A stretch of 64,000 nt of DNA from Serinicoccus profundi (GTDB lineage: Bacteria > Actinomycetota > Actinomycetes > Actinomycetales > Dermatophilaceae), in the NCBI RefSeq assembly GCF_008001015.1, contig NZ_CP042862.1, forward strand, positions 2,728,001 to 2,792,000. The letters run 5' to 3'. Below, one piece after another: positions 37,858 to 46,598 of the stretch. The notes beneath the pieces were generated by a model. It was not told the DNA's origin. It made no database searches and saw only the letters and a program-made list of their open reading frames with translations. How positions within the stretch are numbered: position 1 is the first letter of the stretch; the number at the start of each line of letters is the position of its first letter. The position numbers and the translations under genes were made by a program.

Positions 37858-38652
37858 GTGGGTCGATCACGGGTGGGAGTGGCGCGCGCCACCGCTGGCG
37901 TGGTCGGCGAGCTGATGATGACCCTCGGGGCGCTGGTGCTGCTCTTCGCCGTATGGCAGTTCTGGTGGACCGACGTCGTCGCGGACGCGGCGAGCGAGGA
38001 TCGCGTCGCGGCGCTGCAGGAGTCTTTCGCCTCCGGCGCCGAGATCTCTGGCGGCACCACGCAGGGCGGCGACGGAGCGCAGGGCGGCAGCGGCGGCGAC
38101 CCCGACGAGCGCCCGCAGCAGGACGAGAGCATCGGCGACTCCCCTGGCCCTGCCGACCCCGACGACACCACGACCGACACCACCTGGGCCCAGGGAGAGG
38201 ACCTCGCGCTGGTGCACCTGCCGACGGTCGGCGAGCTGCGGCCGGTCGCCCAGGGGGTCGACTTGTCGATCCTCAATCTCGGGGTGCTGGGGCACTACCC
38301 GAGCAGCGACCTGCCCGGCGAGGTCGGCAACTTCGCGGTCGCCGGCCACCGCACCACCTACGGCGCGCCGCTGTGGTCCATCGGCGAGCTCCAGCCCGGC
38401 GACCCCGTGGTGGTGGAGACGCAGGAGGGGTGGTTCGTCTACGCCCTCGACCGCACCCAGGTCATCGCGCCGACCCAGACCGAGGTCATCGCCGGGGTGC
38501 CCGGTGATCCCGCCGCCGAGCCGACCGAGGCGTGGATGGTCCTGACCGCCTGCCACCCGAAGTTCAGTGCGGCGCAGCGGATCGCGGCGTTCGCGCTGCT
38601 GGACCGGTTCGTCCCCCGGGCCGACGGCGCTCCCCCCGAGGTCGGTGCCTGA
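37858..38652 (+). CDS. class E sortase
   Basis: 264 residues. A single N-terminal membrane helix ([19 protein letters not shown]) precedes a Gly/Asp-rich spacer and the sortase barrel. The catalytic His is in [11 protein letters not shown], the Cys in [15 protein letters not shown] and the Arg shortly after. Class E sortases attach LAXTG-type proteins to peptidoglycan in actinobacteria. GTG 37858 is chosen because it places the helix at the start. It is divergent from mscR and followed directly by a small membrane-protein gene. Confidence 0.88.
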   Translation: MGRSRVGVARATAGVVGELMMTLGALVLLFAVWQFWWTDVVADAASEDRVAALQESFASGAEISGGTTQGGDGAQGGSGGDPDERPQQDESIGDSPGPADPDDTTTDTTWAQGEDLALVHLPTVGELRPVAQGVDLSILNLGVLGHYPSSDLPGEVGNFAVAGHRTTYGAPLWSIGELQPGDPVVVETQEGWFVYALDRTQVIAPTQTEVIAGVPGDPAAEPTEAWMVLTACHPKFSAAQRIAAFALLDRFVPRADGAPPEVGA

Positions 38653-38653
38653 G

Positions 38654-38812
38654 ATGTATGCCGCTCTCTGGCGCGCCCTGCCCGGACCGGTCTGGGTCCG
38701 CCTGCTGCTCGTGCTCCTCGCCCTGGCGTGCGTCGTGGTGGTCTGCTTCACCTGGCTCTTCCCGCTGATCGCGCCCCTGCTGCCGTTCAACGACCCGGAC
38801 GTGCGGAGCTGA
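38654..38812 (+). CDS. small single-helix membrane protein downstream of the sortase
   Basis: A 52-residue protein, mostly one hydrophobic helix (VRLLLVLLALACVVVVCF) with a second short hydrophobic end. ATG 38654 begins two bases after the sortase stop. Such tiny proteins commonly lie next to class E sortases in actinobacteria; function unknown. Confidence 0.65.
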   Translation: MYAALWRALPGPVWVRLLLVLLALACVVVVCFTWLFPLIAPLLPFNDPDVRS

Positions 38813-38813
38813 C

Positions 38814-39284
38814 GTGGCGACGGTGATCCTCATGTGTGGCGCGGCAGGGTCGGGCAAGACGAGGTATGCCCGTGCGCTGGAGGACGCCGGGGCCCGCCGG
38901 TTGTCCTACGACGAGGAGTACTGGGCGCGGGGTTACCGCGGGCCGCACCCCGTGCCGGCGCCACGAGCGCAGGAGGTGAAGGACGACCTCGACCGGCAGC
39001 TGGAGGAGGTGCTGCGGGACGGGTCGAGCGACGTCGTCCTGGACTACTCGTTCTCGACCCGCGCGATGCGTGAGGAATACCGCGCGATCGCCGCCCGCTT
39101 CGGCGCGTCCACCCGGCTGGTCCACCTCACCGCCCCGGTGGAGGTGCTGCTCGCCCGGGTCGCGGCCCGCAACGGGTCGCACGCGAACGACGCGGTGCTG
39201 GCCCCGGAGGTCGTCCGCGCCTACGCGGCCGGTTTCGAGGTGCCCGGTCCGGACGAGGAGCCCGAGATCATCCGCACGGGCTGA
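38814..39284 (+). CDS. AAA_33-type P-loop kinase-like protein
   Basis: 156 residues with Walker A CGAAGSGKTRYARAL at about 8-22, an Asp-containing strand (DVVLDYSFSTR) and the lid-like region VLLARVAARNGSHAND. The size and pattern fit small P-loop kinases or zeta-toxin-like ATPases that phosphorylate a small molecule. The start GTG 38814 is two bases after the preceding stop. No antitoxin-like partner is seen, so a housekeeping kinase is more likely than a toxin. It converges on ispF through a two-unit repeat. Confidence 0.7.
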   Translation: MATVILMCGAAGSGKTRYARALEDAGARRLSYDEEYWARGYRGPHPVPAPRAQEVKDDLDRQLEEVLRDGSSDVVLDYSFSTRAMREEYRAIAARFGASTRLVHLTAPVEVLLARVAARNGSHANDAVLAPEVVRAYAAGFEVPGPDEEPEIIRTG

Positions 39285-39293
39285 GAGCGGCCT

Positions 39294-39348
39294 GACCATC
39301 TACGACGCCCGGTCGGTCACAGGGCGACCATCTGCGACGCCCGGTGGG
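39294..39348. repeat. 32-bp tandem repeat array, 2 units
   Basis: ACCATCTACGACGCCCGGTC at 39295 and ACCATCTGCGACGCCCGGTG at 39327 are spaced 32 bases apart between the convergent P-loop kinase and ispF genes. Same family and orientation as the 24.74 and 28.18 kb arrays. Confidence 0.88.
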
Positions 39349-39837
39349 TCAGGGCGTGGGGACGACCAGCGCCGTGGCGAGGCAGGCGACGCCCTCCCCC
39401 CGGCCGGTGAGGCCCAGGCCGTCCGTGGTCGTGGCGCTCACCGACACCGGTGCACCGCCGAGCGCCGCCGACATGGCGGCTGCCGCCTCATCGCGCCGCG
39501 GACCGACCTTGGGCCGGTTGCCGACGACCTGCACCGCGACATTTCCGACCTGCCAGCCGGCGGCCCGCAGCAGCTCGTGCACGTGCTCGAGCATCTGTCG
39601 GCCGCTGGCGCCGGCCATCTCGGGCCGCCCGGTCCCGAAGACCGATCCCAGGTCACCCAGCCCGGCCGCCGACAGCAGCGCGTCGCACGCGGCGTGCGCC
39701 GCGACGTCACCGTCGGAGTGCCCCTCGATGCCGCGCTCCCCCGGCCACTCCAGGCAGGCGAGCCACAGGGTGCGCTCGTCCTCGGCATACCCGTGGACGT
39801 CCACCCCGATCCCCGTGCGCGGCAGTGGTGTGCTCAT
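39349..39837 (-). CDS. ispF: 2-C-methyl-D-erythritol 2,4-cyclodiphosphate synthase IspF
   Basis: 162 residues of the MEP isoprenoid pathway: [13 protein letters not shown] (metal-binding Asp/His), [14 protein letters not shown], and the C-terminal [19 protein letters not shown]. It cyclises CDP-methylerythritol phosphate to MEcPP. Its ATG overlaps the stop of the kinase domain attached to ispD (ATGA), so ispD-kinase-ispF is one translationally coupled unit. Confidence 0.94.
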   Translation of the reverse strand: MSTPLPRTGIGVDVHGYAEDERTLWLACLEWPGERGIEGHSDGDVAAHAACDALLSAAGLGDLGSVFGTGRPEMAGASGRQMLEHVHELLRAAGWQVGNVAVQVVGNRPKVGPRRDEAAAAMSAALGGAPVSVSATTTDGLGLTGRGEGVACLATALVVPTP

Positions 39838-40176
39838 CGGCAGGCTTCCTCGATCCGGTCAGCGGCATCCTCGACGTCGGTCTGCGCCGTGTCGATCCGC
39901 AGCTCCGCGCCCGGCCACGGCGTCCAGGCGCGGTCGCGCACCTCCGCCCACGTCGGCATCCGGTGGCCCTCGAGGTCGGGCCGGCGCTCCTGCACCCGGC
40001 GCCGGTGGATCTCGGGATCGGAGCACCCGAGCTCCACTCTCACCAGCCGCGCCCCGCTGTCGTGTGCGAGGCGCTCCCAGGCATCGCGCGCCTCGGGCAC
40101 GGCGTTGACGAGGTCGGCGACGACGGCGCACCCCACGGCGAGCTGGTCGGTCGCGACGGCGAGGGCGGCGGCATAC
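39834..40176 (-). pseudogene. out-of-frame C-terminal half of the IspD-linked P-loop kinase domain
   Basis: This frame encodes [20 protein letters not shown] and then [19 protein letters not shown] and CSDPEIHRRRVQERRPD, the natural continuation of an AAA_33 kinase whose P-loop lies in the IspD frame. The break sits at GGGTATGCC (minus strand, 40178-40170), where one extra G would restore the frame. The stop overlaps the ispF start. Confidence 0.65.
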
Positions 40177-41059
40177 CCAGCGCGCCGAGGTCGGCCTCGG
40201 GCAACCCGCCGCGCAGGAGGGCCTGCTCGAGGGTGTCGACCCGCACGTGGGCCGCCCCGAGCCGCCGGCAGGCCGCGCGCGCGACCGTCGTCTTGCCCAC
40301 CCCGGGCAGTCCGCTGAGGACCACGAGCACCGGGACCGGCTCCCCCGCCACGCCCTCGTCGGCCCACCGCGCCGCGACGTCGAGATCCTGCGGCGTCGTC
40401 ACCTTGAGCGCGCGCAGATGACCGGCGACGACCGCGACGTGGCCACCGATGGCCTCGACCATGCCCGCGTCGTCGGTATGCCGCGCCTCGCCCCGCGCCT
40501 GCGCGTGGGCCCGCTCGAGGGTCTCGCGCAGGAAGCCCTGGGGCGTCTGCACGGCCCGCAGCGACGCCCGGTCGGGGGTGGCTGTCACCAGGTCGACCTC
40601 GCCGTGGGGCAGCACCTGCTTGACGGTGTCGGTCACCGGCAGCGCGGGCACGACGGCGGCGTGGCCGGAGCGCACGGCGTGGACGACCCGCTCGAAGACC
40701 TCGGGCGGGGTGAACGCGCGGGCGGCGTCGTGGACGAGCACGATGCCGACACGCGGCATGACGGCCAGGCCGGCCTGCACCGAGTCGACGCGCTCGGCGC
40801 CGCCGGGGACGACCTGGAGACCGACCTCTGCCGGCAGCAAGGAGTGGTCCAGCGCCTGCTCGAGCGCCGCCGCGCCGTCCCCAGGTGGGGCGACGACGAC
40901 GACGTGTGACAGATCGGCGACCGCCGCGGCACCACTCAGCGCGTGGTGCACGAGCGGACGGGCCTGCGGGCCGGAGCCCACCGGGACGAGAGCCTTGGGC
41001 ATCCCCGCCCCGAGCCGGGTGCCCTGGCCGGCAGCGACCAGGATCAGCCCGACGTTCAG
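40040..41059 (-). CDS. ispD: 2-C-methyl-D-erythritol 4-phosphate cytidylyltransferase IspD with a fused, frameshifted kinase domain
   Basis: The first ~230 residues are Isp[21 protein letters not shown] (nucleotide loop and Lys), [31 protein letters not shown] and [21 protein letters not shown]-loop ([16 protein letters not shown]) then begins a second domain that loses its frame after about 55 residues. No ATG, GTG or TTG precedes the nucleotide loop; a CTG at 41059, overlapping the carD stop as CTGA, is the best start. The first ATG (41002) would cut off the essential loop. An IspD-kinase fusion is unusual. Confidence 0.8.
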   Translation of the reverse strand: MNVGLILVAAGQGTRLGAGMPKALVPVGSGPQARPLVHHALSGAAAVADLSHVVVVAPPGDGAAALEQALDHSLLPAEVGLQVVPGGAERVDSVQAGLAVMPRVGIVLVHDAARAFTPPEVFERVVHAVRSGHAAVVPALPVTDTVKQVLPHGEVDLVTATPDRASLRAVQTPQGFLRETLERAHAQARGEARHTDDAGMVEAIGGHVAVVAGHLRALKVTTPQDLDVAARWADEGVAGEPVPVLVVLSGLPGVGKTTVARAACRRLGAAHVRVDTLEQALLRGGLPEADLGALGMPPPSPSRPTSSPWGAPSSPTSSTPCPRRAMPGSASHTTAGRGW

Positions 41060-41538
41060 GAGGCGAGGACCTCGTCGAGGGTGGCCTCAGCGGTGTCCTC
41101 GTTGGTCTTCTCGGCGAGCGCGAGCTCACTCACGAGGATCTGGCGGGCCTTGGACAGCAGCCGCTTCTCGCCCGTGGACAGACCGCGGTCTTTGTCGCGG
41201 CGCCACAGGTCGCGGACGACCTCGGCGACCTTGATGACGTCACCGGAGGCGAGCTTCTCGAGGTTGGCCTTGTAGCGGCGCGACCAGTTGGTCGGCTCCT
41301 CGGTGTGCTCGGCCCGCAGGACGGCGAAGACCTTGTCCAGGCCCTCCTTGCCGACGACATCCCGGACCCCGACGAGGTCACAGTTGTCAGCAGGTACTTC
41401 GATGGTGAGGTCGCCCTGTGCGACCTTGAGCTTGAGGTAGAGCTTCTCCTCGCCCTTGATGGTTCGCGTCTTCATCTCTTCGATGAGAGCGGCCCCGTGG
41501 TGGGGGTAGACAACCGTCTCTCCGACCTTGAACGTCAT
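41056..41538 (-). CDS. carD: CarD-family RNA polymerase-binding regulator
   Basis: 160 residues: the N-terminal RNAP-interacting Tudor-like domain ([28 protein letters not shown]) and the C-terminal helical DNA-binding domain ([20 protein letters not shown]). CarD stabilises open complexes at rRNA and other promoters in actinobacteria. ATG 41538 matches the family start. It is the first gene of carD-ispD-ispF, conserved in mycobacteria (Rv3583c-Rv3581c). Confidence 0.95.
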   Translation of the reverse strand: MTFKVGETVVYPHHGAALIEEMKTRTIKGEEKLYLKLKVAQGDLTIEVPADNCDLVGVRDVVGKEGLDKVFAVLRAEHTEEPTNWSRRYKANLEKLASGDVIKVAEVVRDLWRRDKDRGLSTGEKRLLSKARQILVSELALAEKTNEDTAEATLDEVLAS

Positions 41539-41815
41539 CGTGGTAAAGCCCCTTTCGCGGACCTCCAGGATACCACGCGTGGTGCAGGTCACTCAAGCGC
41601 GCGACCGACGTTTGTGCAGGTCAGGGGGTTGACATCACCTGAGGAGTATGCATCTGGAGGGTCGGACAAGACCCCCGGGGTATGCCGCCGCGCACCCCCG
41701 CGGACCCCTCCCGCGAGCCCTCCGGCTCCCCTCCCGCGGACCCCGACTCGACGGCGTCGTCGCAGGTCGCGCGGCACGCGGGCCGGTCGGTCGCGGCGGA
41801 CGATAGGCTGTCCTC

Positions 41816-42364
41816 GTGACGACTGCACGCACTGCCCGCACCCGCCGCCTGGCCGCCCTGACGCTCGTGGCCCTGGCCACCCCCGCGCTCTCCGGATGCC
41901 TGGTCAACTCCCCGCAGGCCACCACCTTGGAGTACGCCCCCGCAGACGGGGTGCAGGCGGACGGCGAGACCATCGACGTGCGCGACCTCCTCGTGGTCAG
42001 CCAGGGCGACGGAGCGCCCGCAGTCGTCTCCGGGTCGGTCATCAACCAGTCCGCCGAGCCGGTGACCCTCACCGTGACGGTGGCGGGCGAGGCTCTCACG
42101 CCCGAGGTGACCGTGGAGCCCGAGTCCTCGGCCCGCCTGGACGGCATGGCCCCCGACGGCACCGCCGGGGAGCGCCTCGTGGTGCCCGCGCTGGACGCGA
42201 CCGCCGGCCAGCACGTCGACGTGCGGATCACCGGCGGCGGCGAGACCCTGGCCGCCTCGGCACCCGTCCTGCTGCCGCAGGGCCCGTATGCCGACTACGC
42301 CGACGACGCGGGTGGCACCGTGGAGCCCCCGGCCGAGCACAGCGAGGGCGAGGGCGACCACTAG
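41816..42364 (+). CDS. conserved actinobacterial lipoprotein, unknown function
   Basis: 182 residues beginning with a Tat-like or Sec signal rich in Arg (ARTRRLAALTLVALATPALS) and lipobox LSGC at about residues 25-28. The mature part is a single Ig-like beta domain (VVSGSVINQSAEPVTLTVTV) with an acidic tail. It is anchored outside the membrane. GTG 41816 is used. It is divergent from carD; the 277-base gap between them holds a TTGACA at 41629-41634 without a clear -10. Confidence 0.7.
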   Translation: MTTARTARTRRLAALTLVALATPALSGCLVNSPQATTLEYAPADGVQADGETIDVRDLLVVSQGDGAPAVVSGSVINQSAEPVTLTVTVAGEALTPEVTVEPESSARLDGMAPDGTAGERLVVPALDATAGQHVDVRITGGGETLAASAPVLLPQGPYADYADDAGGTVEPPAEHSEGEGDH

Positions 42365-42377
42365 GTCGAGGTCCCGC

Positions 42378-43076
42378 TCAGCTCTCCCGCGGCACGCTGC
42401 CGGGGTAACGGTCGTCGGCGCCGGGCAGCTGCTCGTCGTGCCACACCCCGGTGACGAGGTAGACGACGCGCAGTGCGACGGAGACCGCGTGGTCGGCATA
42501 CCGCTCGTAGTAGCGGGACAGCAGGGTGGCGTCCACGGTGACCTGGGTCGCCTGCGCCCACGACGGCTCCAGGAGCTTGCGGAAGACCTCGCGGTGCAGC
42601 CGGTCCATGGTGTCGTCGGCCTTCATGAGCTCGGTGGCGCCGTCGGCGTCCTTGCTGCCGATGATGTCGCCGGCCCGCAGGATCATCGCCTCGGCCGTGG
42701 TCGCCATCTCGGCGAAGATCGGGCGCAGTTCCTCGGGGAGCGCGTGGGAGGGGTAGCGCAGCCGCGTCAGCTTGGCGACGTGGCGGGCGAGGTCGCCGCT
42801 GCGCTCGAGGTCCGAGCTCATCCGCAGGGCGGTGACCATCTGCCGCAGGTCGGTCGCCACGGGCTGCTGGCGGGCGAGGACGTCGATGGCACGGTTGTCG
42901 AGCTCGCGACGCAGGGCGTCGATGAGCTGGTCGTCGGAGATGACCTCCTGGGCCAGCGACAGGTCGGTCTCCATGAGCGAGGCGGTCGCCCGCCTCAGCG
43001 CCGTCGCCGACAGTCGGCTCATCTGCACCAGCTGCTCGCTGATGAGGTCAAGCTCCTCGGTGAACGCGCTGCGCAT
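42378..43076 (-). CDS. phoU: phosphate-signalling protein PhoU
   Basis: 232 residues, all helical, made of two PhoU repeats. The metal-binding (E/D)xxxD motifs are seen in MVTALRMSSDLERSGDLARH and LLSRYYERYADHAVSV. It dampens the phosphate two-component system. ATG 43076 (MRSAFTEELDL) is preceded by GAGGAG. It is divergent from senX3 with a shared 203-base control region and converges on the lipoprotein gene. Confidence 0.92.
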   Translation of the reverse strand: MRSAFTEELDLISEQLVQMSRLSATALRRATASLMETDLSLAQEVISDDQLIDALRRELDNRAIDVLARQQPVATDLRQMVTALRMSSDLERSGDLARHVAKLTRLRYPSHALPEELRPIFAEMATTAEAMILRAGDIIGSKDADGATELMKADDTMDRLHREVFRKLLEPSWAQATQVTVDATLLSRYYERYADHAVSVALRVVYLVTGVWHDEQLPGADDRYPGSVPRES

Positions 43077-43145
43077 ACCTGGCTCCTCGTGGTCGGTGGG
43101 GGCGGCGGTCTTCCATTGTCGTGCACGTCGACAGGTGCCACCAGC

Positions 43146-43182
43146 GTGCGACGTTCGCAGGTCGACGTGAACGTCGTGCGAC
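43146..43182. promoter_or_regulatory. possible phosphate-regulator binding region between phoU and senX3
   Basis: GTGCGAC occurs twice, 30 bases apart (43146-43152 and 43176-43182), flanking the inverted pair ACGTTC (43151-43156) and GAACGT (43169-43174). GTTC/GAAC half sites resemble boxes bound by PhoP/RegX3-type regulators. Autoregulation is plausible but unproven. Confidence 0.35.
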
Positions 43183-43279
43183 CCACAGATGAACTCTGGC
43201 CAGCCGGCCCCCGTATCCAGTGCTCGTGGTGCACCGATGGTGCACGAGGTGGTCACCAGAAGACCCTAGGCTGGTCATC

Positions 43280-44542
43280 GTGAACCCCTTCACCGCGGGT
43301 CTCCTGGGGCTCGCCCTCGGCCTGCTCCTGGCTGCGCTGGTGTGGTCGCTCAGTCGATCCGCCGGGCGCCCTGCCCACGACCCCGACCGCCAGTCCGAGG
43401 TCGACGTCGTGCCGGAGGGCGCCAAGCAGGTGCTCGCCGTGCTGCGCTCAGGGGCGATCGTCGCCGACAGCTCGGCCCGGGTGCACGTCGCGACCGGAGC
43501 CGCCCTGGCCTTCGGGCTGGTCCGGGGTGACGACCTCGTCAACACCCGTCTGCGCGAGCTCGTCGCCGAGGTCCTGTCCACGGGGCAGGTGTGCGAGGCC
43601 GAGCTGGAGTTCTTCCGTGGCCCGCTCGCCTCGGGCCAGGTGCTGCTCGCCGTGCGGGTCGCGCCCTTCGGGGACGGCCTCGCGCTCATCCTCGTCGACG
43701 ACCGCACCCAGGCCCGCCGGGTCGAGGAGGTGCGCCGCGACTTCGTCGTCAACGTCAGCCACGAGCTCAAGACCCCTGTCGGCGGGCTGGCGCTGCTGTC
43801 CGAGGCGATCGCCGACGCGGCGGACGACCCCGAGGCGGTCGCCCGCTTCGCCGGGCGGATGAAGGTCGAGTCCGAGCGCCTCACCCGGCTGGTCGCCGAG
43901 ATCGTCGACCTGTCCCGGCTGCAGGCCAGCGATCTCCTCGCGGACATGGTGCTCGTCGACGTCGCCGCCTGCGCGGCGGAGGCGGTCGAGCAGACCCGGG
44001 TCGTCGCGGGCGGCCGCACCGTGGTGGCCGCCCCCGCCGGGCGCCGCGACACGTTGCGCATCTACGGCGACCACGAGCTCGTGACGACCGCCATCCGCAA
44101 CCTCGTGACCAACGCCATCGCCTACTCCGCCGACAAGACCCGCGTGGGGGTCGTCACCCGACGGGTCGACGACGTCGTCGAGGTCTCGGTCTCCGACCAG
44201 GGCAAGGGCATCTCGGCGCAGGACCAGGAGCGCATCTTCGAGCGCTTCTACCGCGTCGACCCGGCCCGGTCCCGCCGCACCGGCGGCACCGGTCTGGGCC
44301 TGTCGATCGTCAAGCACATCAGCGCCGGCCACGGCGGGTCCGTCTCGGTCTGGAGCGAGGAGGGGCAGGGCTCAACCTTCACCCTCAAGCTCCCCGCCGC
44401 CGTCGGTGACACCCGCGAGATCGGCTCCCCCGCTCCCTACCGTGGAGGACGTCCGGCGCAGGTGCCGGACCCCGCGCACGGTGACACCCCGCCCACCGCC
44501 GCGACGGCGGACCGTCCTGCTCGAGGAAAGGTGCACCCATGA
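43280..44542 (+). CDS. senX3: SenX3-type sensor histidine kinase
   Basis: 420 residues. One N-terminal membrane helix (GLLGLALGLLLAALVWSL), a PAS-like region (about 45-150), then HisKA with the phosphorylated His in NVSHELKTPVGGLALL. The ATPase domain follows: NLVTNAIAYS (N box), DQGKGISAQDQERIFERFYR (G1/F boxes) and GGTGLGLSIVKHI (G2). It senses phosphate limitation with RegX3. GTG 43280 is chosen because it starts at the helix. It overlaps regX3 by four bases. Confidence 0.92.
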   Translation: MNPFTAGLLGLALGLLLAALVWSLSRSAGRPAHDPDRQSEVDVVPEGAKQVLAVLRSGAIVADSSARVHVATGAALAFGLVRGDDLVNTRLRELVAEVLSTGQVCEAELEFFRGPLASGQVLLAVRVAPFGDGLALILVDDRTQARRVEEVRRDFVVNVSHELKTPVGGLALLSEAIADAADDPEAVARFAGRMKVESERLTRLVAEIVDLSRLQASDLLADMVLVDVAACAAEAVEQTRVVAGGRTVVAAPAGRRDTLRIYGDHELVTTAIRNLVTNAIAYSADKTRVGVVTRRVDDVVEVSVSDQGKGISAQDQERIFERFYRVDPARSRRTGGTGLGLSIVKHISAGHGGSVSVWSEEGQGSTFTLKLPAAVGDTREIGSPAPYRGGRPAQVPDPAHGDTPPTAATADRPARGKVHP

Positions 44543-45222
44543 CCCGGATCCTGGTGGTGGAGGACGAGGCGTCCTTCTCCGACCCGCTGTCCTACCTGCT
44601 CGAGAAAGAGGGGTATGAGGTCACCGTCACCGAGACGGGCACCGACGGGCTGGCCGAGTTCGAGCGCAACGGCGCCGACCTCGTGCTGCTGGACCTCATG
44701 CTGCCGGGCATGTCCGGCGTCGACGTGTGCCGCGCCCTGCGACAGCGCTCCAGCGTCCCGGTCATCATGCTCACCGCCAAGGACTCGGAGGTCGACAAGG
44801 TGGTCGGCCTCGAGCTGGGCGCCGACGACTACGTCACCAAGCCCTACTCCGGCCGTGAGCTCCTCGCCCGCATCAAGGCGGTGCTGCGCCGGTTGAGCGA
44901 GCCGGAGGAGCTGCTCCCCTCCACCGTCGAGTCCGGGCCGGTCCGGATGGACGTCGAGCGGCATACCGTCTCGGTGGGCGGTGAGTCGGTCTCGTTGCCG
45001 CTCAAGGAGTTCGAGCTGCTCGAGATGCTGCTGCGCAACGCCGGGCGGGTGCTCACCCGCGGCCAGCTCATCGACCGGGTCTGGGGCAGCGACTACGTCG
45101 GCGACACCAAGACCCTCGACGTCCACGTCAAGCGGCTGCGCGCCAAGATCGAGCCGGACCCGTCCAACCCCCAGCACATCGTCACCGTGCGCGGGCTCGG
45201 CTACAAGTTCGAGACCACCTGA
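44539..45222 (+). CDS. regX3: RegX3-type response regulator
   Basis: 227 residues: receiver domain with acidic pocket VVEDEASF, phosphorylated Asp in LVLLDLMLPGMSG, Thr/Lys in IMLTAKDSE and YVTKPYSG, and an OmpR-type winged helix (LPLKEFELLEMLLRNAGRVL, DVHVKRLRAKIE). It activates phosphate-starvation genes after phosphorylation by SenX3. It converges on gpmA with a bidirectional hairpin between. Confidence 0.93.
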   Translation: MTRILVVEDEASFSDPLSYLLEKEGYEVTVTETGTDGLAEFERNGADLVLLDLMLPGMSGVDVCRALRQRSSVPVIMLTAKDSEVDKVVGLELGADDYVTKPYSGRELLARIKAVLRRLSEPEELLPSTVESGPVRMDVERHTVSVGGESVSLPLKEFELLEMLLRNAGRVLTRGQLIDRVWGSDYVGDTKTLDVHVKRLRAKIEPDPSNPQHIVTVRGLGYKFETT

Positions 45223-45278
45223 CCCGGACCGCACGCAATCGAGGCAGGTGACTCCCGGCCGGAGGCCGGTGGGGGGAG

Positions 45279-45300
45279 CCCGGGGGCGAAGCCCCCCGGG
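45279..45300. terminator. bidirectional hairpin between regX3 and gpmA
   Basis: CCCGGGGG pairs with CCCCCGGG across a short CGAAGC loop, 57 bases after regX3 and only four bases from the gpmA stop. A second small stem (GGCCGGAGGCCGG) lies upstream. The position suits termination from both sides. Confidence 0.75.
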
Positions 45301-45303
45301 GGT

Positions 45304-46059
45304 CTACTTCTTGCCCTGGTCCGCGACCGCCTGGATGGCGTCCGCCGCCGCGTCGGCGTCGAGGTAGCGCCCACCACGGGTGAGCGGGGAGAAGTCGGCG
45401 TCGAGCTCGTAGAGCAGCGGGATGCCGGTGGGGATGTTGAGCCCCGCGATGTCCTCGTCGCTGATGCCGTCGAGGTGCTTGACCAGCGCGCGCAGGCTGT
45501 TGCCGTGCGCGGCGACGAGCACGGTCCGGCCCGCCCTCAGGTCGGGCACGATCGCGTCGTCCCAGTAGGGCAGCATGCGGGCGATGACGTCCTTGAGGCA
45601 CTCGGTGCGGGGCAGGTCGTCGCCGAGGTCGGCGTAGCGCGGGTCCCCGGCCTGGGAGAACTCGCTGTCGTCCTCGATGGGCGGCGGCGGGGTGTCGAAG
45701 GATCGGCGCCAGAGCATGAACTGCTCCTCGCCGTACTTGTCGCGGGTCTCGGCCTTGTTGAGCCCCTGCAGCGCGCCGTAGTGGCGCTCGTTGAGGCGCC
45801 AGTGACGATGCACCGGGATCCAGTGCCGGTCGGCCACGTCGAGGGCGGTGTTGGCGGTGGTGATGGCGCGACGCAGCAGGGAGGTGTGCAGCACGTCGGG
45901 CAGCAGGTCCTCCTGCCGGAGCAGCTCACCGGCGCGACGCGCCTCCTCGTGACCGGTCTGCGTCAGGTCGACGTCGACCCAGCCGGTGAAGAGGTTCTTG
46001 TCGTTCCACTCGCTCTCGCCGTGGCGCAGCAGGATCAGGGTGTATGCGGCCTCACTCAT
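45304..46059 (-). CDS. gpmA: 2,3-bisphosphoglycerate-dependent phosphoglycerate mutase
   Basis: 251 residues: [20 protein letters not shown] (phosphohistidine motif), [18 protein letters not shown] (catalytic Glu) and [17 protein letters not shown] (second His). It interconverts 3- and 2-phosphoglycerate in glycolysis. ATG 46059 is used. The order mshA, YbjN-like, gpmA beside senX3-regX3 mirrors Mycobacterium tuberculosis Rv0486-Rv0491, although here senX3-regX3 lie in the opposite orientation. Confidence 0.95.
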   Translation of the reverse strand: MSEAAYTLILLRHGESEWNDKNLFTGWVDVDLTQTGHEEARRAGELLRQEDLLPDVLHTSLLRRAITTANTALDVADRHWIPVHRHWRLNERHYGALQGLNKAETRDKYGEEQFMLWRRSFDTPPPPIEDDSEFSQAGDPRYADLGDDLPRTECLKDVIARMLPYWDDAIVPDLRAGRTVLVAAHGNSLRALVKHLDGISDEDIAGLNIPTGIPLLYELDADFSPLTRGGRYLDADAAADAIQAVADQGKK

Positions 46060-46076
46060 GGCGCCCACCCTACCGA

Positions 46077-46598
46077 TCAGCGGGCCGGTGGCGGACCCTC
46101 GTGCCGGTCGTGCGCCTCGAGCTCGGCGCGGAAGGCCTCGAGGTTGGCCGTCGACTCCCCCCGGTCGAGGCGCCAGGCCCACTCGCGTCGGATCGAGGTC
46201 CAGAAGCCGAGGCGCAGCAGCTCGTTGAAGGGTTCGTCGCAGGCCGCCACCACTGCACCCAGCAGCTCGTCGAGCACCTGTTCGTCGAGCCCGGCCAGCG
46301 GCACGCGCCCGGTGAGGTAGACGTCGCCGCTGCGGTCCACGGCATACCCCACGCCCGGCAGACGCAGGGCCCGTCGCAGGAGGTAGCGGTAGACCGCCAC
46401 GTGGTTCTCGTCGGGGTTGCGGATGACGAAGGCGCGCAGCTCCACGGCACGCTGCCCCACGACGAGGGAGAGCACGGTGCGCAGCTTGCGCTCCCCCGGC
46501 AGCGCGACCACGGTCTCGCCGGCCCGGGTGCCCTCCTCCCAGTCGACCCCGAGGGCGTCGAGGTGCTCGCGGAGCTGGGCCTGGGCGGCCTCATCCAT
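46077..46598 (-). CDS. YbjN-domain protein
   Basis: 173 residues with the beta-rich YbjN fold ([52 protein letters not shown]). These proteins are often chaperone-like or sensory, without known catalysis. ATG 46598 overlaps the mshA stop by eight bases. In mycobacteria the equivalent Rv0487 sits between mshA and gpm1, as here. Confidence 0.8.
   Translation of the reverse strand: MDEAAQAQLREHLDALGVDWEEGTRAGETVVALPGERKLRTVLSLVVGQRAVELRAFVIRNPDENHVAVYRYLLRRALRLPGVGYAVDRSGDVYLTGRVPLAGLDEQVLDELLGAVVAACDEPFNELLRLGFWTSIRREWAWRLDRGESTANLEAFRAELEAHDRHEGPPPAR

Noticed and set aside
38814-39284. Zeta-type toxin
   Set aside because: The P-loop is compatible, but no epsilon-like antitoxin is adjacent and the gene follows sortase-associated genes closely.
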